From: Owenia fusiformis
Lineage: Eukaryota > Annelida > Polychaeta > Sabellida > Oweniidae
Direction of reading: 5' to 3'
DNA: 64,000 nucleotides
NCBI GenBank assembly: GCA_903813345.2
Contig: CAIIXF020000003.1
Location: forward strand, 14,584,931-14,648,930
The first letter of the stretch is position 1. Every line of letters begins with the position of its first letter. Below are positions 11,372 through 21,562 of the stretch, in pieces. Both the position numbers and the translations under genes were made by a program. The notes below the pieces were generated by a model, which was given only the letters and a program-made list of their open reading frames with translations, made no database searches and was not told where the DNA came from.

Positions 11372-11475
11372 AGAAAACAAGGTGATAACATGACAAAAGG
11401 TCACCACTTGTTACAGGTGCAAATGCTTTACAGTGGTCACAAAATGGGATGGCTTAACAATATGTCACCACTTCT
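11372..11475 (+). repeat. Family C copy abutting the gene 1 splice acceptor
   Basis: AAAACAAGGTGATAACATG and GGTCACCACTTG match the family start. It ends about eight bases from the exon 2 acceptor. Confidence 0.5.
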
Positions 11476-11599
11476 TGATGGCGGCACAAAAAAGAAACTA
11501 AAAATTCCAGAAGTTTCTTATTTATCATATAAGAGTCATAAATAAAAAATAATACCCTTTTTTAATAACCAAAGCTACAACAAGAATGCCTAAGTCACA

Positions 11600-11722
11600 G
11601 GCGTAGCCAGGCATTTGCGATGGGTGCGAACGAATCATTTTTTGCAAAATTCAAAATAGATCTATAAAAAAGGCTCACTTATGCCACTATCGCACCACCC
11701 CTGACTGAAAGCTGGCTACCCC
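11600..11722. mobile_element. Small GTAGCCAG-ended element in gene 1 intron
   Basis: GTAGCCAG at 11603-11610 is inverted as CTGGCTAC at 11712-11719, next to a run of C. GCGTAGCCAGG ends are common in invertebrate miniature transposons. The superfamily is not determined. Confidence 0.4.
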
Positions 11723-13720
11723 CCCCCCCCTGCAAGTGAACGAATATTACCTTTAAACCAAAGCATTCATCTCATAGCGTTTTGAGCTTACATGCTGCTT
11801 ACTTGGTAAGCTATATGTAAGCTTTGAATTATTCAAATAGAAGGTTAAGTATCATATAATTCATGTATTACTTCTTGACATAACCTTAATAATAACTTAC
11901 AGCAATATGTCAAATATATCTTTTCATCTACCAACATAACGTTCAGAAAAAACATCATAAAAAAATTAGGCATTATTTTTGAAGCTTTGATAATTAAAGG
12001 GTGTTATTTATTTATGCCTCTTAAACCTGTACATTGCCTCAGAACGCAATATGTGGACATATATTATTTTTACATTTTCATACAGCCAACAAGATTATTA
12101 ATGACTAATATAAAGTTGGGGTGGTTATTAATTGTTGTTTCTGCGTAATATCAAAGCACAACCATTTACCAGTGCACATCATTTTAAAAGCTCTAATTCA
12201 GTAGTGACATCATATTCTAAATTTAGAAATCAATTTGTCACCGACAATCCAAGCAATCGAAGAAACAATCGTCATAATGACACATTGTTCAGAGATTTAG
12301 GGGTTGACAATTCGTATAATTAAAGGTATTTGGGAATATATATATATATCTATATAACATTTTCATAAAAATATTTTGGGAGTGGAAATTATGTGAACTT
12401 GAACCTGGAGTGTGATTTTTCCCTAGGCCTTAGTAATATCAATGCCAAGTCCCCTTCAGACTTAAAGAACTGTCCAAGTCTAAAACTTAATGTTTTAGAA
12501 TTCCGAGGGCCGCTCCACTTACATCGATATTTTCAAATTTTATACAAAAAAGCCTAGATTTATGTCATTCGAAATTTCTCCATAAAAATGATCTAAATTT
12601 TTTCTTAAAGTTTTTAAACAATTGCCCAAATATTACAAATATCTTTCTGAACTACAGTGATCTTTATTTTGGGCTCCCATCTCAGTGAATGCCCTTCTTA
12701 TCATTAAATTTCATAGGAATTAATATTCTGCCTTCAATGATCTTTAATGATTTGCACTTTAGTACATGTAGGTTTCTATGGAATTCAGAGTGATTACTCC
12801 ATTTCAAAGAAGCCATGCCATTTATTTTACAGTACAACACTCAATTTTCTGGCATTACTTATTCATTACTTCAATGACTTGTGTAGGAGAAGCAACTTTG
12901 AATTATGGGCTTTAATGAAAAGTCATTTCTACCTTGTACATCCCTTCTCTACATTAATCAATGCTACACTACTCCCCCTCTTTTACTTTAAAGTACACAT
13001 TTCAGGCCAGTGTAGCTAACTTTTGCCAAGGGGGAATTCACTATTCAAAAAATCGTAGATTCTTCACATTAGACATTAGACAACTTAGGCCAAAAATCAC
13101 TTGAAAAGAGCTCAGAATGGCGAAAAACTGAATAATTTTTTACAATTTTTGGCCAACCTCTGAACTTTCCAAAATGGCTATGATGATCTCTCTGAGTGAT
13201 CTCTTGTGATGAGTGGTTATACTTAACTTTCAAGTTGATTCAAGATGTAAAACTCAATTTAGAATGACAACATGTAGTTTTATAACACTTTTACACATGG
13301 GGAACAATATTGTACCTTAAAATCAGAAAAATAGCTACCTTCAAATTTCTCAACATGCCCAAAATCTAATCAGTCCTGAAGCTTTATAGTACCAAGAAAT
13401 ATTCTAGAAAATCTTGCCACCACCAACCAAACCATTGCTGATTTCATAAAAGTCAGCATTATTTTATTATTTGAGCAAGACCTAAGATCTGAAAAACAGC
13501 AATCATAAATTTTGATGAAGCTCTTCAGTCACATTTTGAAAGAAGAGTCCAGACCTGGTTTATATCAACAGTTAAGTCTATTACCGGAATGATTCATTTG
13601 TTAAGCAGGAATAATATTTGAAAAAGCTTTTTTTCATTTTAAAAGATGTACCAAAATGAAAGATAAGTCCCAAAAATTTTTCAGGTGACAAGATACTACC
13701 ACACATACAATTCATTACTA

Positions 13721-13820
13721 TTAAAAATGCATTCTGTAAGAGTAAAATACATTTCTACAAGTGTAAAATGCATTTTGTAATTGTAAAATGCATTTTTGTA
13801 AGTGTAAAATGCATTTTTCA
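13721..13820. repeat. 21-bp minisatellite beside the gene 1 splice donor
   Basis: There are about five units of TAAAATGCATTTTTGTAAGTG with small variations. The array ends 30 bp inside the intron from the exon 1 donor at 13850. Confidence 0.75.
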
Positions 13821-13850
13821 AACTTGATTTGGCACAATGATGTACATTAC

Positions 13851-15275
13851 CTGTAAAGTTTCTGCTGTATTGCAGTAGAAGTTGCAGACTCCACACTGCT
13901 GCGGACTCAGTTTCGTCATTGCCAGCTGGTACTGTTGTATATACTTAAACTTGTCTGGATGCCCCATGGCCCTACGTTGATGATACGTTGTCATCAAATG
14001 CTTCGCCATATTGTATTTATCCTCGATTGTTTTGTCACAGATGGTACAAACGAAAGACTGTTTTGGTCGGATTTCTTCTCGAGGGCTCTCTCCAGAATTC
14101 GGTTGTGTTTTGAGGCTGTTGAGATGTTTTGCTGTTCGGATATGGATTTTCAGATAGTCGGGTGATTTGAAGGCCTTAGCACAAATGTCACAGTAATTTT
14201 CTTTCTCATCACTACTTAGATTAGATTTTTTTGTGGATTGAAGTTTTCGTTTTTTGGATAATGGCATTGGTTTGTAGTTACGTTCAAATGCAGGATTATT
14301 GTCTTCATCATTGCTAGAATCTGAATCGCTATTGACATTTTTGAGCTGATCTATGGGGATATCAGATGACCATTTTTTCCCGCCTGTTGGCTCTTCCCTC
14401 ACTGTAGGTCCCTCATCTTCTGTTGTTTCGTTAGTGATTTGTTTACCATGAGGCAGCCATTTACCCCTGTGACGTGCTTGTTTGCCCCCTGGTCTCCACC
14501 TCACCCTCGTTATCCCAGATCCAGAATAAGGCCCTGACCCTGGTTTCCATTTGCCGCCACTTTGAGGCGGTCGCCCACAATCTGAATCAGAGTCCAAATC
14601 TGAGTAAAAATCAGAATTGTAATTTTCAGAGTCGCTACTAAACCCCAAATCTGTGAGAATATTTGCAATTCTTAGAGATTTCTCATCGGGAAGATCGATA
14701 TCTGATAAGTCGTCTACTTCACCGTCATGCTCATCATCATTCTGGTCAAATGTTTCCTTACTTTTTAACTCTAATGACGAGAAAAAATCGCTGACATTTT
14801 TGTTAGTGTTTTGCTCTAGTATCATATTAGGGTTAATAACATTTGAGCTGGGGCTGAGGCAGCCTTCCACAAAAGCATTGACATGATCCGGGACATCCAC
14901 ATCCAGGCCTTGATGGGGGTTACTATGGTTACTATTAATTGTTGCATTCCCATATTCTTGGTTCACATTGATAGTTTGATCATTTAAGTTTTGTCTATGA
15001 TTCACATTTAAGTCCTGATGATTCACATTTAGTTGTTGTTCATTCACATTTAGCTGTTGCTGATTCACATTTAGCTCTTGAAGCTGATGATTCACATTCA
15101 CATTTAAAGAATTAGTACTTAGAGAGGATGGATTATTCTGTGAGTTTGAAGGAGTGAAGGTTTGACTCCTAGCCGGACACAGCGATTTTTTATGGGTAAT
15201 ATAGTTCATCAATCCGACGATCGTTGACTGACAGTTGACGCAGAAGTGAGTATCGAATTCCTCTTCTAGCTCCAT
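13851..15275 (-). CDS. Gene 1, coding exon 1: C2HC finger, LNVN repeats, acidic linker, first C2H2 fingers
   Basis: This exon encodes residues 1-475 and ends in phase 0 at a donor reading TTTACAG/GTAATG. It begins MELEEEFDTHFC and forms a C2HC finger (C12, C15, H28, C33). An Asn/Gln/Val-rich tract with LNVN every seven residues covers 57-106. An acidic Ser/Asp stretch follows, then a Gly/Arg/Lys/Trp-rich segment with repeated GKW motifs. KKRK at 341-344 is a likely nuclear localisation signal. Two C2H2 fingers with five residues between the histidines lie at 362-384 and 410-432. C461 and C464 begin a third finger, completed by exon 2. The start is the first Met of the open frame, but the frame stays open back to the acceptor at 15313, so an N-terminal extension from an unseen upstream exon is possible. 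Splicing to exon 2 gives 1157 residues. Confidence 0.92.
14958..15107 (-). repeat. In-frame 21-bp coding minisatellite (LNVN repeats)
   Basis: Within gene 1 exon 1 the sequence ATTCACATTTAG and close variants recur. The cleanest units are 21 bp apart and give LNVNQQQ, LNVNEQQ and LNVNHQD in register at residues 68-88, with looser units on both sides. The period is a multiple of three, so copy-number change keeps the frame. Confidence 0.8.
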
Positions 15276-15313
15276 CTTTTGAGAAAAATCGGCACTACGA
15301 AGGCTTACTGCTC
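15276..15313 (-). other. Gene 1, probable 5' UTR part of exon 1, with splice acceptor
   Basis: These 38 bases lie between a good acceptor (TTTTTCCAG ending at 15314) and the chosen ATG at 15275. They imply at least one further upstream exon, probably untranslated, that I cannot locate. No in-frame stop lies within the 38 bases, so they could instead be coding. Confidence 0.55.
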
Positions 15314-17144
15314 CTGGAAAAACGTAAAAGAATCAAATGATAGATAAGGATAAATAATTAAAGTTGTCTCTCATGACAACCCCTGTATCATATTACTACT
15401 TAAATAGATAAAAGACAATGTTTTTAAGAATAGCAGATTCATCAAAGAACATTTCATAATATCAATATCCCGAGTGTAACTTCCCTTGCAAAACAAGATA
15501 TAGGTACTCCTAAAATCTATTAATTTCTGAAAGAGAAATACATACAGGAAAATACAAAAGATAATCTCTCTGAATCTTCTTTACTAGAATATTACTTCAG
15601 TTACAATGGGTTAAACATGTGTTAAATGCAAGTTTTCCGTGCTGGTTCCTTTTTCCTCGATGTCTCGTTATTTAAAGGGAAAAGAATTAATTCAAAGATA
15701 TTTTACACCAAAGGAATTAATCACACCTACTGATTGTACATGAAGTGTTTTATCTTAATTAGCATGTAATACCCTGGTAGAAAATTTTTGACAAATTATT
15801 TCTGCAATTTTTTGCTTTCAATGCTGGCTTTTTGGGACATTCACATTAAAATGCAGACTTTTATACTTTTTCTTAATTCCTTGCTCATTAAAACTCTAGG
15901 TTATCAAGGTGGATAAAAACTAAACGAAATTGATATTTCTTCCAGTGGTTACGTAAATCAGCAAAGAGATAGCGTTGATTGGATATATAATATCAAAAAT
16001 ATGATCTCAGAAAATGACTGTTGACTACACACAGTTGAGAATTTGAAAGTGACATTTTTCCCTGTTGAAAAAAACAGAAAATTTTGACATGTCCTTAAAA
16101 CATTTGCTTTGCGAATTTTTAGAGTAAAGGAATAACGGTCACAATTTTGGTCAAATTGGCATTTTTAAAATCAAATTTGGTATATTTCATTTAAATGGCA
16201 AAATTCGGAACTCCATTGAAAGAATAGAGTCCCCTCTGAGTAGTTAGAGCACCTCTTAAAGTTCCTAATAAAAGCTGACTAAAGGCCTAGTGACCCATCG
16301 TTCCAATGCCAATGCCCATTATAAAAGGGGGCTCAAGCCGCCCAAGCCTTCAATAAAATATTTTCACAAAAACAAAAAATATATTGATATATAATATTCA
16401 TTTCAAAGCTTTAAAGAAGAGGGGAAGGCATATGTAATCCATCAATAAAACTCTAAAATATCAATATAAACTTTTTCAAGTTTTTTTGATAATTCAGTTC
16501 ACTTGACATCAAGGGCATAAAACAATGAAAATAGTTGGAATCCATCGATATAATCATCGAATCATTCATTTCTATTTATTTGATAAAATCCAAAAATTGA
16601 CAAGAAATTACATTCAATAATTATTAAGGTACACATGTGCGCTATAGTATTCTAATATCTGAGATCAAAGTTGGAAGGCGTCAAAACTGACGCGTTGAAA
16701 AATTACGTTCAACCCCATCAGCAATTAATTAGGCACCCCATGTGTATAGAACAGCTTTATAATGAATATATATTCTGTGACATTCAAATCATCACAAATT
16801 ACACCGATTTCACAATATCTGTACTACTATCAATTGCAGATCAAGTCACAAAGGTAATTATCAATACTTGATAGGCTGTTTCCAATCATTGACATCTTTC
16901 AAATTTGACATGCTTTTAATTGTTTCCCTTTGTTTAATGAGCGCAAAAAGCCTAATGTCAGAGATGATATTTGGTAACCTGTCATGATATTATGTAGGTG
17001 TTTTTAATGACCGTTTTGTTGACAGATATTATTTAATGACTTTGCTCATCTAACATGCTTTAAGCCTCAGTTACATTTGAAAAAGAAATTTCTGAAATTG
17101 AAAATTTGGCCAAAAATTAAAAAATAAAGGACCCACGGTCCTGT
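15314..17144. other. Intergenic region between the two genes, part 1
   Basis: AT-rich, nothing recognised. It should contain the upstream exon and promoter of gene 1, or part of its first intron, but no signal singles them out. Confidence 0.4.
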
Positions 17145-18048
17145 GCTCACACAGTTTGGAACCTTCAGAGGAATATATATCCTGACTTTCAAACAAAAAT
17201 ATTGATTTGTATTTGTAGTCTCGAACTTTGAGAAACTTAGATAGCACAGTTGTGTGACCTAGTTTGATGACCTTTGACCTTGAAAATTTTACTTATTCAG
17301 AGATTACTAAGGTCTTTTGTGATTAAGCTGACCAAAATTTACATCTAAAAATCAATTTAAAAAAGCAACTTGTTTGACCTTTCGAAGGCCACTGAAGGTC
17401 AAGAAAACATATCCTAAAACTAATGTCAAATTTGAACTCCTGGCAACTTGTAGATGATTTTCAAAAAAAATTTGGTCAAATTGAAGCAAGTTGAAAAATA
17501 ACTTATATTTACTGTTTTTTGACGTCAAATATCTCAAAAACGGTAAAGATTTGATGCTGAAATAAATATGTAGGGAATGCTTAAATCTAGTAATGATGTA
17601 ATTCATTGCAAGAAATGATCAAGTATAAGGCAAACTTTGAGAAACTTATCAATCACAAAACCTGCCATTGACTTTATACATGAGAAAGTTTCCTGAAAAT
17701 GAAACTTTGAGAGCTTTGAAATCTTCAGAGGACATAAGTTGCATATACAGCAACTACTACAAGTTATTTGAAAGTTCTACTTCAACAAAGTGTCTAGTAT
17801 TTACAGAAAATTTGACTTTTTGACGTCAAAATCAGCAATTTCTCGGAAACCGGGCGAACTTGGGAAATGGCGATGATAGGTCAAATAGGAATTATGGATA
17901 TGCATAAAATGAATGTAGATATGACTCAATCCGAAAAGCAGTTTTAATTTGTGCGGCCAATGTTGACGGATGGACAGACAGACCAACAGACGGATGGACG
18001 GACCAATGGACGGACGCCTAGTCAATCCCATAGGCTCACTGTGTGAGC
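17145..18048. mobile_element. 0.9-kb element with GCTCACACAGT ends and a GACGGA tract
   Basis: GCTCACACAGT at 17145-17155 is perfectly inverted at 18038-18048. Two interior parts share AACTTTGAGAAACTTA and TTTTTGACGTCAAA. Near the right end GGACGGAC-type tetranucleotide repeats occupy 17968-18016. Its right end also forms a GGCTCAC...GTGAGCC hairpin. No transposase is seen. The true boundaries may be wider. Confidence 0.5.
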
Positions 18049-18160
18049 CAATAAGGCCTAAAAAGGCCCAATTATGCCAAAAAGGCCCACTAATTGAGGC
18101 CCTAAAAATGGAGAGGGGCTGGACCCTGGGCCCCTTAAACCCCCAGTGTAATGAACAGTG
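18049..18160. repeat. GGCC-rich stretch beside the 0.9-kb element
   Basis: AAGGCCTAAAAAGGCCC and related GGCC motifs recur, unlike the AT-rich flanks. It may belong to the neighbouring element. Confidence 0.35.
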
Positions 18161-18367
18161 ATAATTGCATGAAACCTATATATTTTAATAAGATAGTTTT
18201 GTAATTTTTCCATTTTCTTTCATGACAGGGCCATGAGTACAACTTGTAATCTTCAAACTGACAATGTTTGAGAAACAAGGACTATCACTTGCTGATGCCC
18301 ATCCATATCTTCTCGAAAATCAAGACCACTTTTCTACAAAGGCCCATTTTCTCAAAAATGGATATCA

Positions 18368-18421
18368 TTTGCATTCATTCAACTTAGCTTCTTAAAAGAG
18401 AGCTTCATCTTCACTCTTTCA
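18368..18421. mobile_element. Family D left-part fragment
   Basis: CTTAAAAGAGAGCTTCATCT and CACTCTTTCA match 55444-55497 with few differences. The right part is absent. Confidence 0.55.
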
Positions 18422-20373
18422 GTGAATTCTATCTGAATCCCGAAATACTTTCTTCGATGTTAAATGTTAAATGAAAAAGTAAATACCCCCTCCTCCATTC
18501 ACTAACGGCAAGATATGATAGGCCACCTTAGCATGAACTTAAAATAGCAGAAATATATACATACCAACATGTACATTCAAATAAGATTTATTGATATGTT
18601 TTGCAAGCTAATAAGTCAACCAGCCCAACCTTTATACTTTTTCAACTCATATATCAACTCCAGAACTAATAAATAACTCAAAAATCTAATTATAAGTCAG
18701 AGAAGAGGCATATATTAATGGTAATATTAAAGGAATTTCTATGATAAGCTGTACTGAAACTAAACACAATTTGTACATGTGATGTGCCTATATTCAGGAA
18801 TTACTAGGAATCAACTCCTGAAGTCAATAGGCTCTCGTGAAAGCCCATGATGAAATAAAATCATCTGCCCCATGGCTCTTAAGAGTTCTTGTAACTCTAC
18901 ATCAATTTTGTTTGCAGTTGCTGGTCAGGTACAAGGACCTTCACTGTTGCTAGCATTAATTCAATGGATGATGGCTAAGTTTTGTACTATCACTGCCAAA
19001 CTAAGATAAAGCATAATAAGGAGCAAAATTCTACCAATCTGTGATACCTTTTAATGACAAAATGAGGGACACCCATTTGATTTTCTACGATGGTATCAAC
19101 CTTTTGACGTTTACCTTTTCCAAATTATAGCAAAGCAGCATTAATACTTACACAATTTTTTTTCCTGATTTTTAGCAACCTGTTTAAGGCAAATTGATGA
19201 GAACTGTAGATAATCTAATGTTGCATTGATAATATTTATTTTATATATTTAATATTTATATTTATTATATCCTTAACAATTTTAAAATTCAGAAATGAAC
19301 CTTTTTGATGTCACATATATATTTGTATTACATGTTGGTTGAAATGAAACATGACAACATACGGCTGTCATGGTAATGATGAAAACGGGCTCCATGGTGA
19401 TAATGAAAACAGACTCCATGATGATAATGAAAACGGGCTCCATGGGCCTACTTTTCCATTGACCCAAACAAGTCATTGCTATTATATACAACATTAATCT
19501 CTATAGCCCTCATAATATAACATCCAATACGCTACTGCCATCTTTCTTCAGACTGAAGCACTAAAGTTAATTAGATAGCATCCTTTATTACATATACTGT
19601 AATCTAAAATTGTTTTAATAGCTACGATAAGTTATAGGCTTTCTCTCTAGAAAAGTGATCAAAATAAAGGTAAATCATGTCGCTGCCGCCTTTATAATTA
19701 TTAGGATAGGCTGCATAAAACAGAATTATGAGTCAATCGCAATATGCTGGACAAAACCTTGTTATGATTCAACCTTAACAACAGTAAATCATCTAGATAT
19801 AAGATTATAATTATGGGCAGTTATACAACCCCCCCCCCTCCCTGGGATATTGTAGCCTGTGTAGTCTAGTCTAAGAGAAACATCAGAACTCTCCCCACAT
19901 TGGAATCTCTGAGGTACTGAGTCAGCTCCTCCATAATACAAAAATGCACTCTAATATTTCTAAGTGCTGCTAAAATCCTCCATACAAAACAAAAAACGAG
20001 ATTCCTCAAATATTGCACTAAAAATTCCAAAACCGAAAATAACTGCATATAATCAGTGCTCTCTCCCAATTTTTGTGTGGAGGATTTTGTTACTTTTAAG
20101 TGCATAGTTTTAGAATTTGCAACATTTTATGCAACATTTTAGGACTTTTTTAGCAATATTTTAGGTTCTGTATTTTTGTGCAACATTTTAGGATTTTTTG
20201 ATTTGGACTAGTTTTCACTAGCAGAATCCTGGGGTAGGACCATATATGGAGTTTTGAAATACCTAGCCTGTCTGTTATTAGCAATTGTATAGTAAATGAA
20301 TTGAAACATGTAACTTCTGTAAATTGAACATTTGAAATATTTCTTATATATTCATATGTTTGGGGAATAAAAT
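18422..20373. other. Intergenic region between the two genes, part 2
   Basis: AT-rich, apart from a 24-bp tandem repeat at 19369, a C-run at 19830 and near-repeats of GCAACATTTTA at 20118-20195. Confidence 0.4.
19369..19440. repeat. 24-bp tandem repeat, three units
   Basis: Three units of exactly 24 bp begin CATGGTAATGATGAAAACGG with a few substitutions. The next six bases begin a fourth. Confidence 0.85.
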
Positions 20374-20743
20374 ACATATGTGCAAATGGAACACCCTTGG
20401 TGTACTAAAAATTGTTCCATGCATGGGCGTAGCGCTATTTTTATGAGTAGTATGCCACAGAAGGGAACACGAGTTGAATGAAGCAAAAAATGAGCATTTG
20501 TGGGGGTCTGGGGTTTTGTCCCCCAGAAAATTTTGAAATTTGGTTGTATTTGGAGTGTATTTGCAACCACCTGTGTATACCAGGCGTACCTGCCCATGCC
20601 GTATATGAGGTACATTTTACTCATAGAGGTCTAATTATCTTTAAGTCAGTGGGTTATATAAGTTTAAAAAATGTTCCAGTTCTAAAGGTGTTCTGTTTAT
20701 AAAGGTGTTCTGCTTATTAAGGTGTTTCACTAAAGGTTTTACT
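20374..20743. mobile_element. Family B, long variant
   Basis: The left end shows AAATGGAACACCCTTGG. The right end shows AAGGTGTTCTG twice and closes with AAAGGTTTTACTG. The CAGT left terminus is lost or diverged, and the interior includes GGGCGTAGCGC. Confidence 0.4.
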
Positions 20744-21183
20744 GGGACACATCGAACTGAGATTTGTATGAGATTACTTCCTCATGGGTTCGACCATGGG
20801 GTTATTTCGACCATGGACGTATATTGATATATGTCCATATTTCCACCAAAAATAATGATCTCACATATGATGGACTTGATCAAAGGCTTGAAGAGTATAT
20901 AACTGTCTCCCATCCTCGCAAAATAGAGTATGGAAGTTGTTTGGATGCTGAATAACTGTTGTATGACCCCCAGGGTCTATTTTTGTGCAGTACAGAAATA
21001 AGTTGATAATGCAGGATTTTTATAAGAAAACAATAGATTTATAACATGTTGGAATGTGAAATACAACATCTTATGATGATGAATACGGGAACTAACAACT
21101 AGGCTTACCAAGAATTGACGAAAAATTGGGCAAAAAAGAAAAAAATCTAAAAATTCAAAACAATTTGTCCAATCTCGCGGCAT
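20744..21183. other. AT-rich DNA upstream of gene 2, nothing recognised
   Basis: There is a duplicated TTCGACCATGG at 20790-20818 and otherwise no structure. Confidence 0.4.
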
Positions 21184-21522
21184 TATGAGCTAGTCAGAAA
21201 ATAAGTCAGTAATATACTCACACAACAATATTCCCCAATAAACAGCGCTACTTCATATTCATCGCTGATGTGACCTGCTGGCTGATTTATGAGATATTCA
21301 GCTAAATTTATGAGAAAATCCATCTACTTTTGTAGTTCTAATTTTACTCAATGGAGGGCGACACTTTCGAAATCCCCCACAATGCACTGAACATGACACA
21401 ATTTCCGGAGGTTTTGGAGGCTGGTTTGGAATTCAGAGCTCCGTGTTTGAAACAAGATTTCTGCAGTTCTACAGGAGACACGCACATAAACTAATGTATA
21501 CAAGGAGATAAATATATAGATA
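21184..21522 (+). promoter_or_regulatory. Presumed promoter and 5' leader of gene 2
   Basis: This stretch just upstream of the 13-codon exon is less AT-rich than its flanks, most clearly at 21350-21485. I see no convincing TATA box or initiator, so the transcription start is not fixed. The CAG at 21467 or at 21475 could be an acceptor of a further 5' exon, which would move the promoter upstream. Confidence 0.3.
21351..21494 (+). CDS. Candidate upstream ORF in gene 2 leader (47 codons)
   Basis: The frame starts ATGGAGGGCGAC, with G at +4, and closes at TAA 21492-21494, 28 nt before the gene 2 ATG. A stop just upstream (21339-21341) makes 21351 its first Met. The peptide starts MEGDTFEIPHNALNM and ends GDTHIN, and matches no family I know. 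The local sequence is richer in G+C than its surroundings, as expected of a transcribed leader. If translated it would probably reduce initiation at 21523. It could equally be a chance frame. Confidence 0.35.
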   Translation: MEGDTFEIPHNALNMTQFPEVLEAGLEFRAPCLKQDFCSSTGDTHIN

Positions 21523-21562
21523 ATGCCGAGACGCAAACAAATCTGCCCAAAACGGATGAAAT
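21523..21562 (+). CDS. Gene 2, first coding exon (13 codons + 1 nt): RRKQ NuRD-motif N-terminus
   Basis: The exon reads ATG CCG AGA CGC AAA CAA ..., giving MPRRKQICPKRMK, then one base and a strong donor (AAT/GTAAGT). An in-frame TAG at 21517-21519 fixes this ATG as the start of the frame, and an A at -3 favours initiation. Several zinc-finger repressors begin with M(S/P)RRKQxxP, a short motif that binds RBBP4/7 and recruits the NuRD deacetylase complex: SALL, BCL11, FOG, ZNF423/521, TSHZ and ZNF827. The MP start and the P-K-R that follows are closest, from memory, to TSHZ and ZNF827. A first coding exon of about 13 codons followed by a very large intron also fits such genes. No downstream exon is visible, so family membership is inferred from 13 residues only. 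Confidence 0.72.

Larger units (their letters stand above)
11364..13850 (-). other. Gene 1 intron (2487 bp)
   Basis: This phase-0 intron runs from GTAATG at 13850 to CAG at 11364 and joins the two halves of one zinc finger. Its donor side holds a 21-bp minisatellite. Its acceptor side holds a family C repeat and a small GTAGCCAG-ended element. The central part, about 11723-13720, is AT-rich with a short AT microsatellite near 12340 and nothing else recognised. Confidence 0.85.

Noticed and set aside
9511-11545. Many plus-strand open frames of 60-160 codons
   Set aside because: They are antisense shadows of the gene 1 zinc-finger exon, with no independent codon or motif support.
15276-15313. 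N-terminal extension of gene 1 through the open frame upstream of the ATG
   Set aside because: It is possible but unsupported. The ATG at 15275 gives a sensible start just before the C2HC finger.
20785-20820. GGGTTCGACCATGG resembling a tRNA T-arm
   Set aside because: It is a local duplication of TTCGACCATGG without acceptor, D or anticodon arms.
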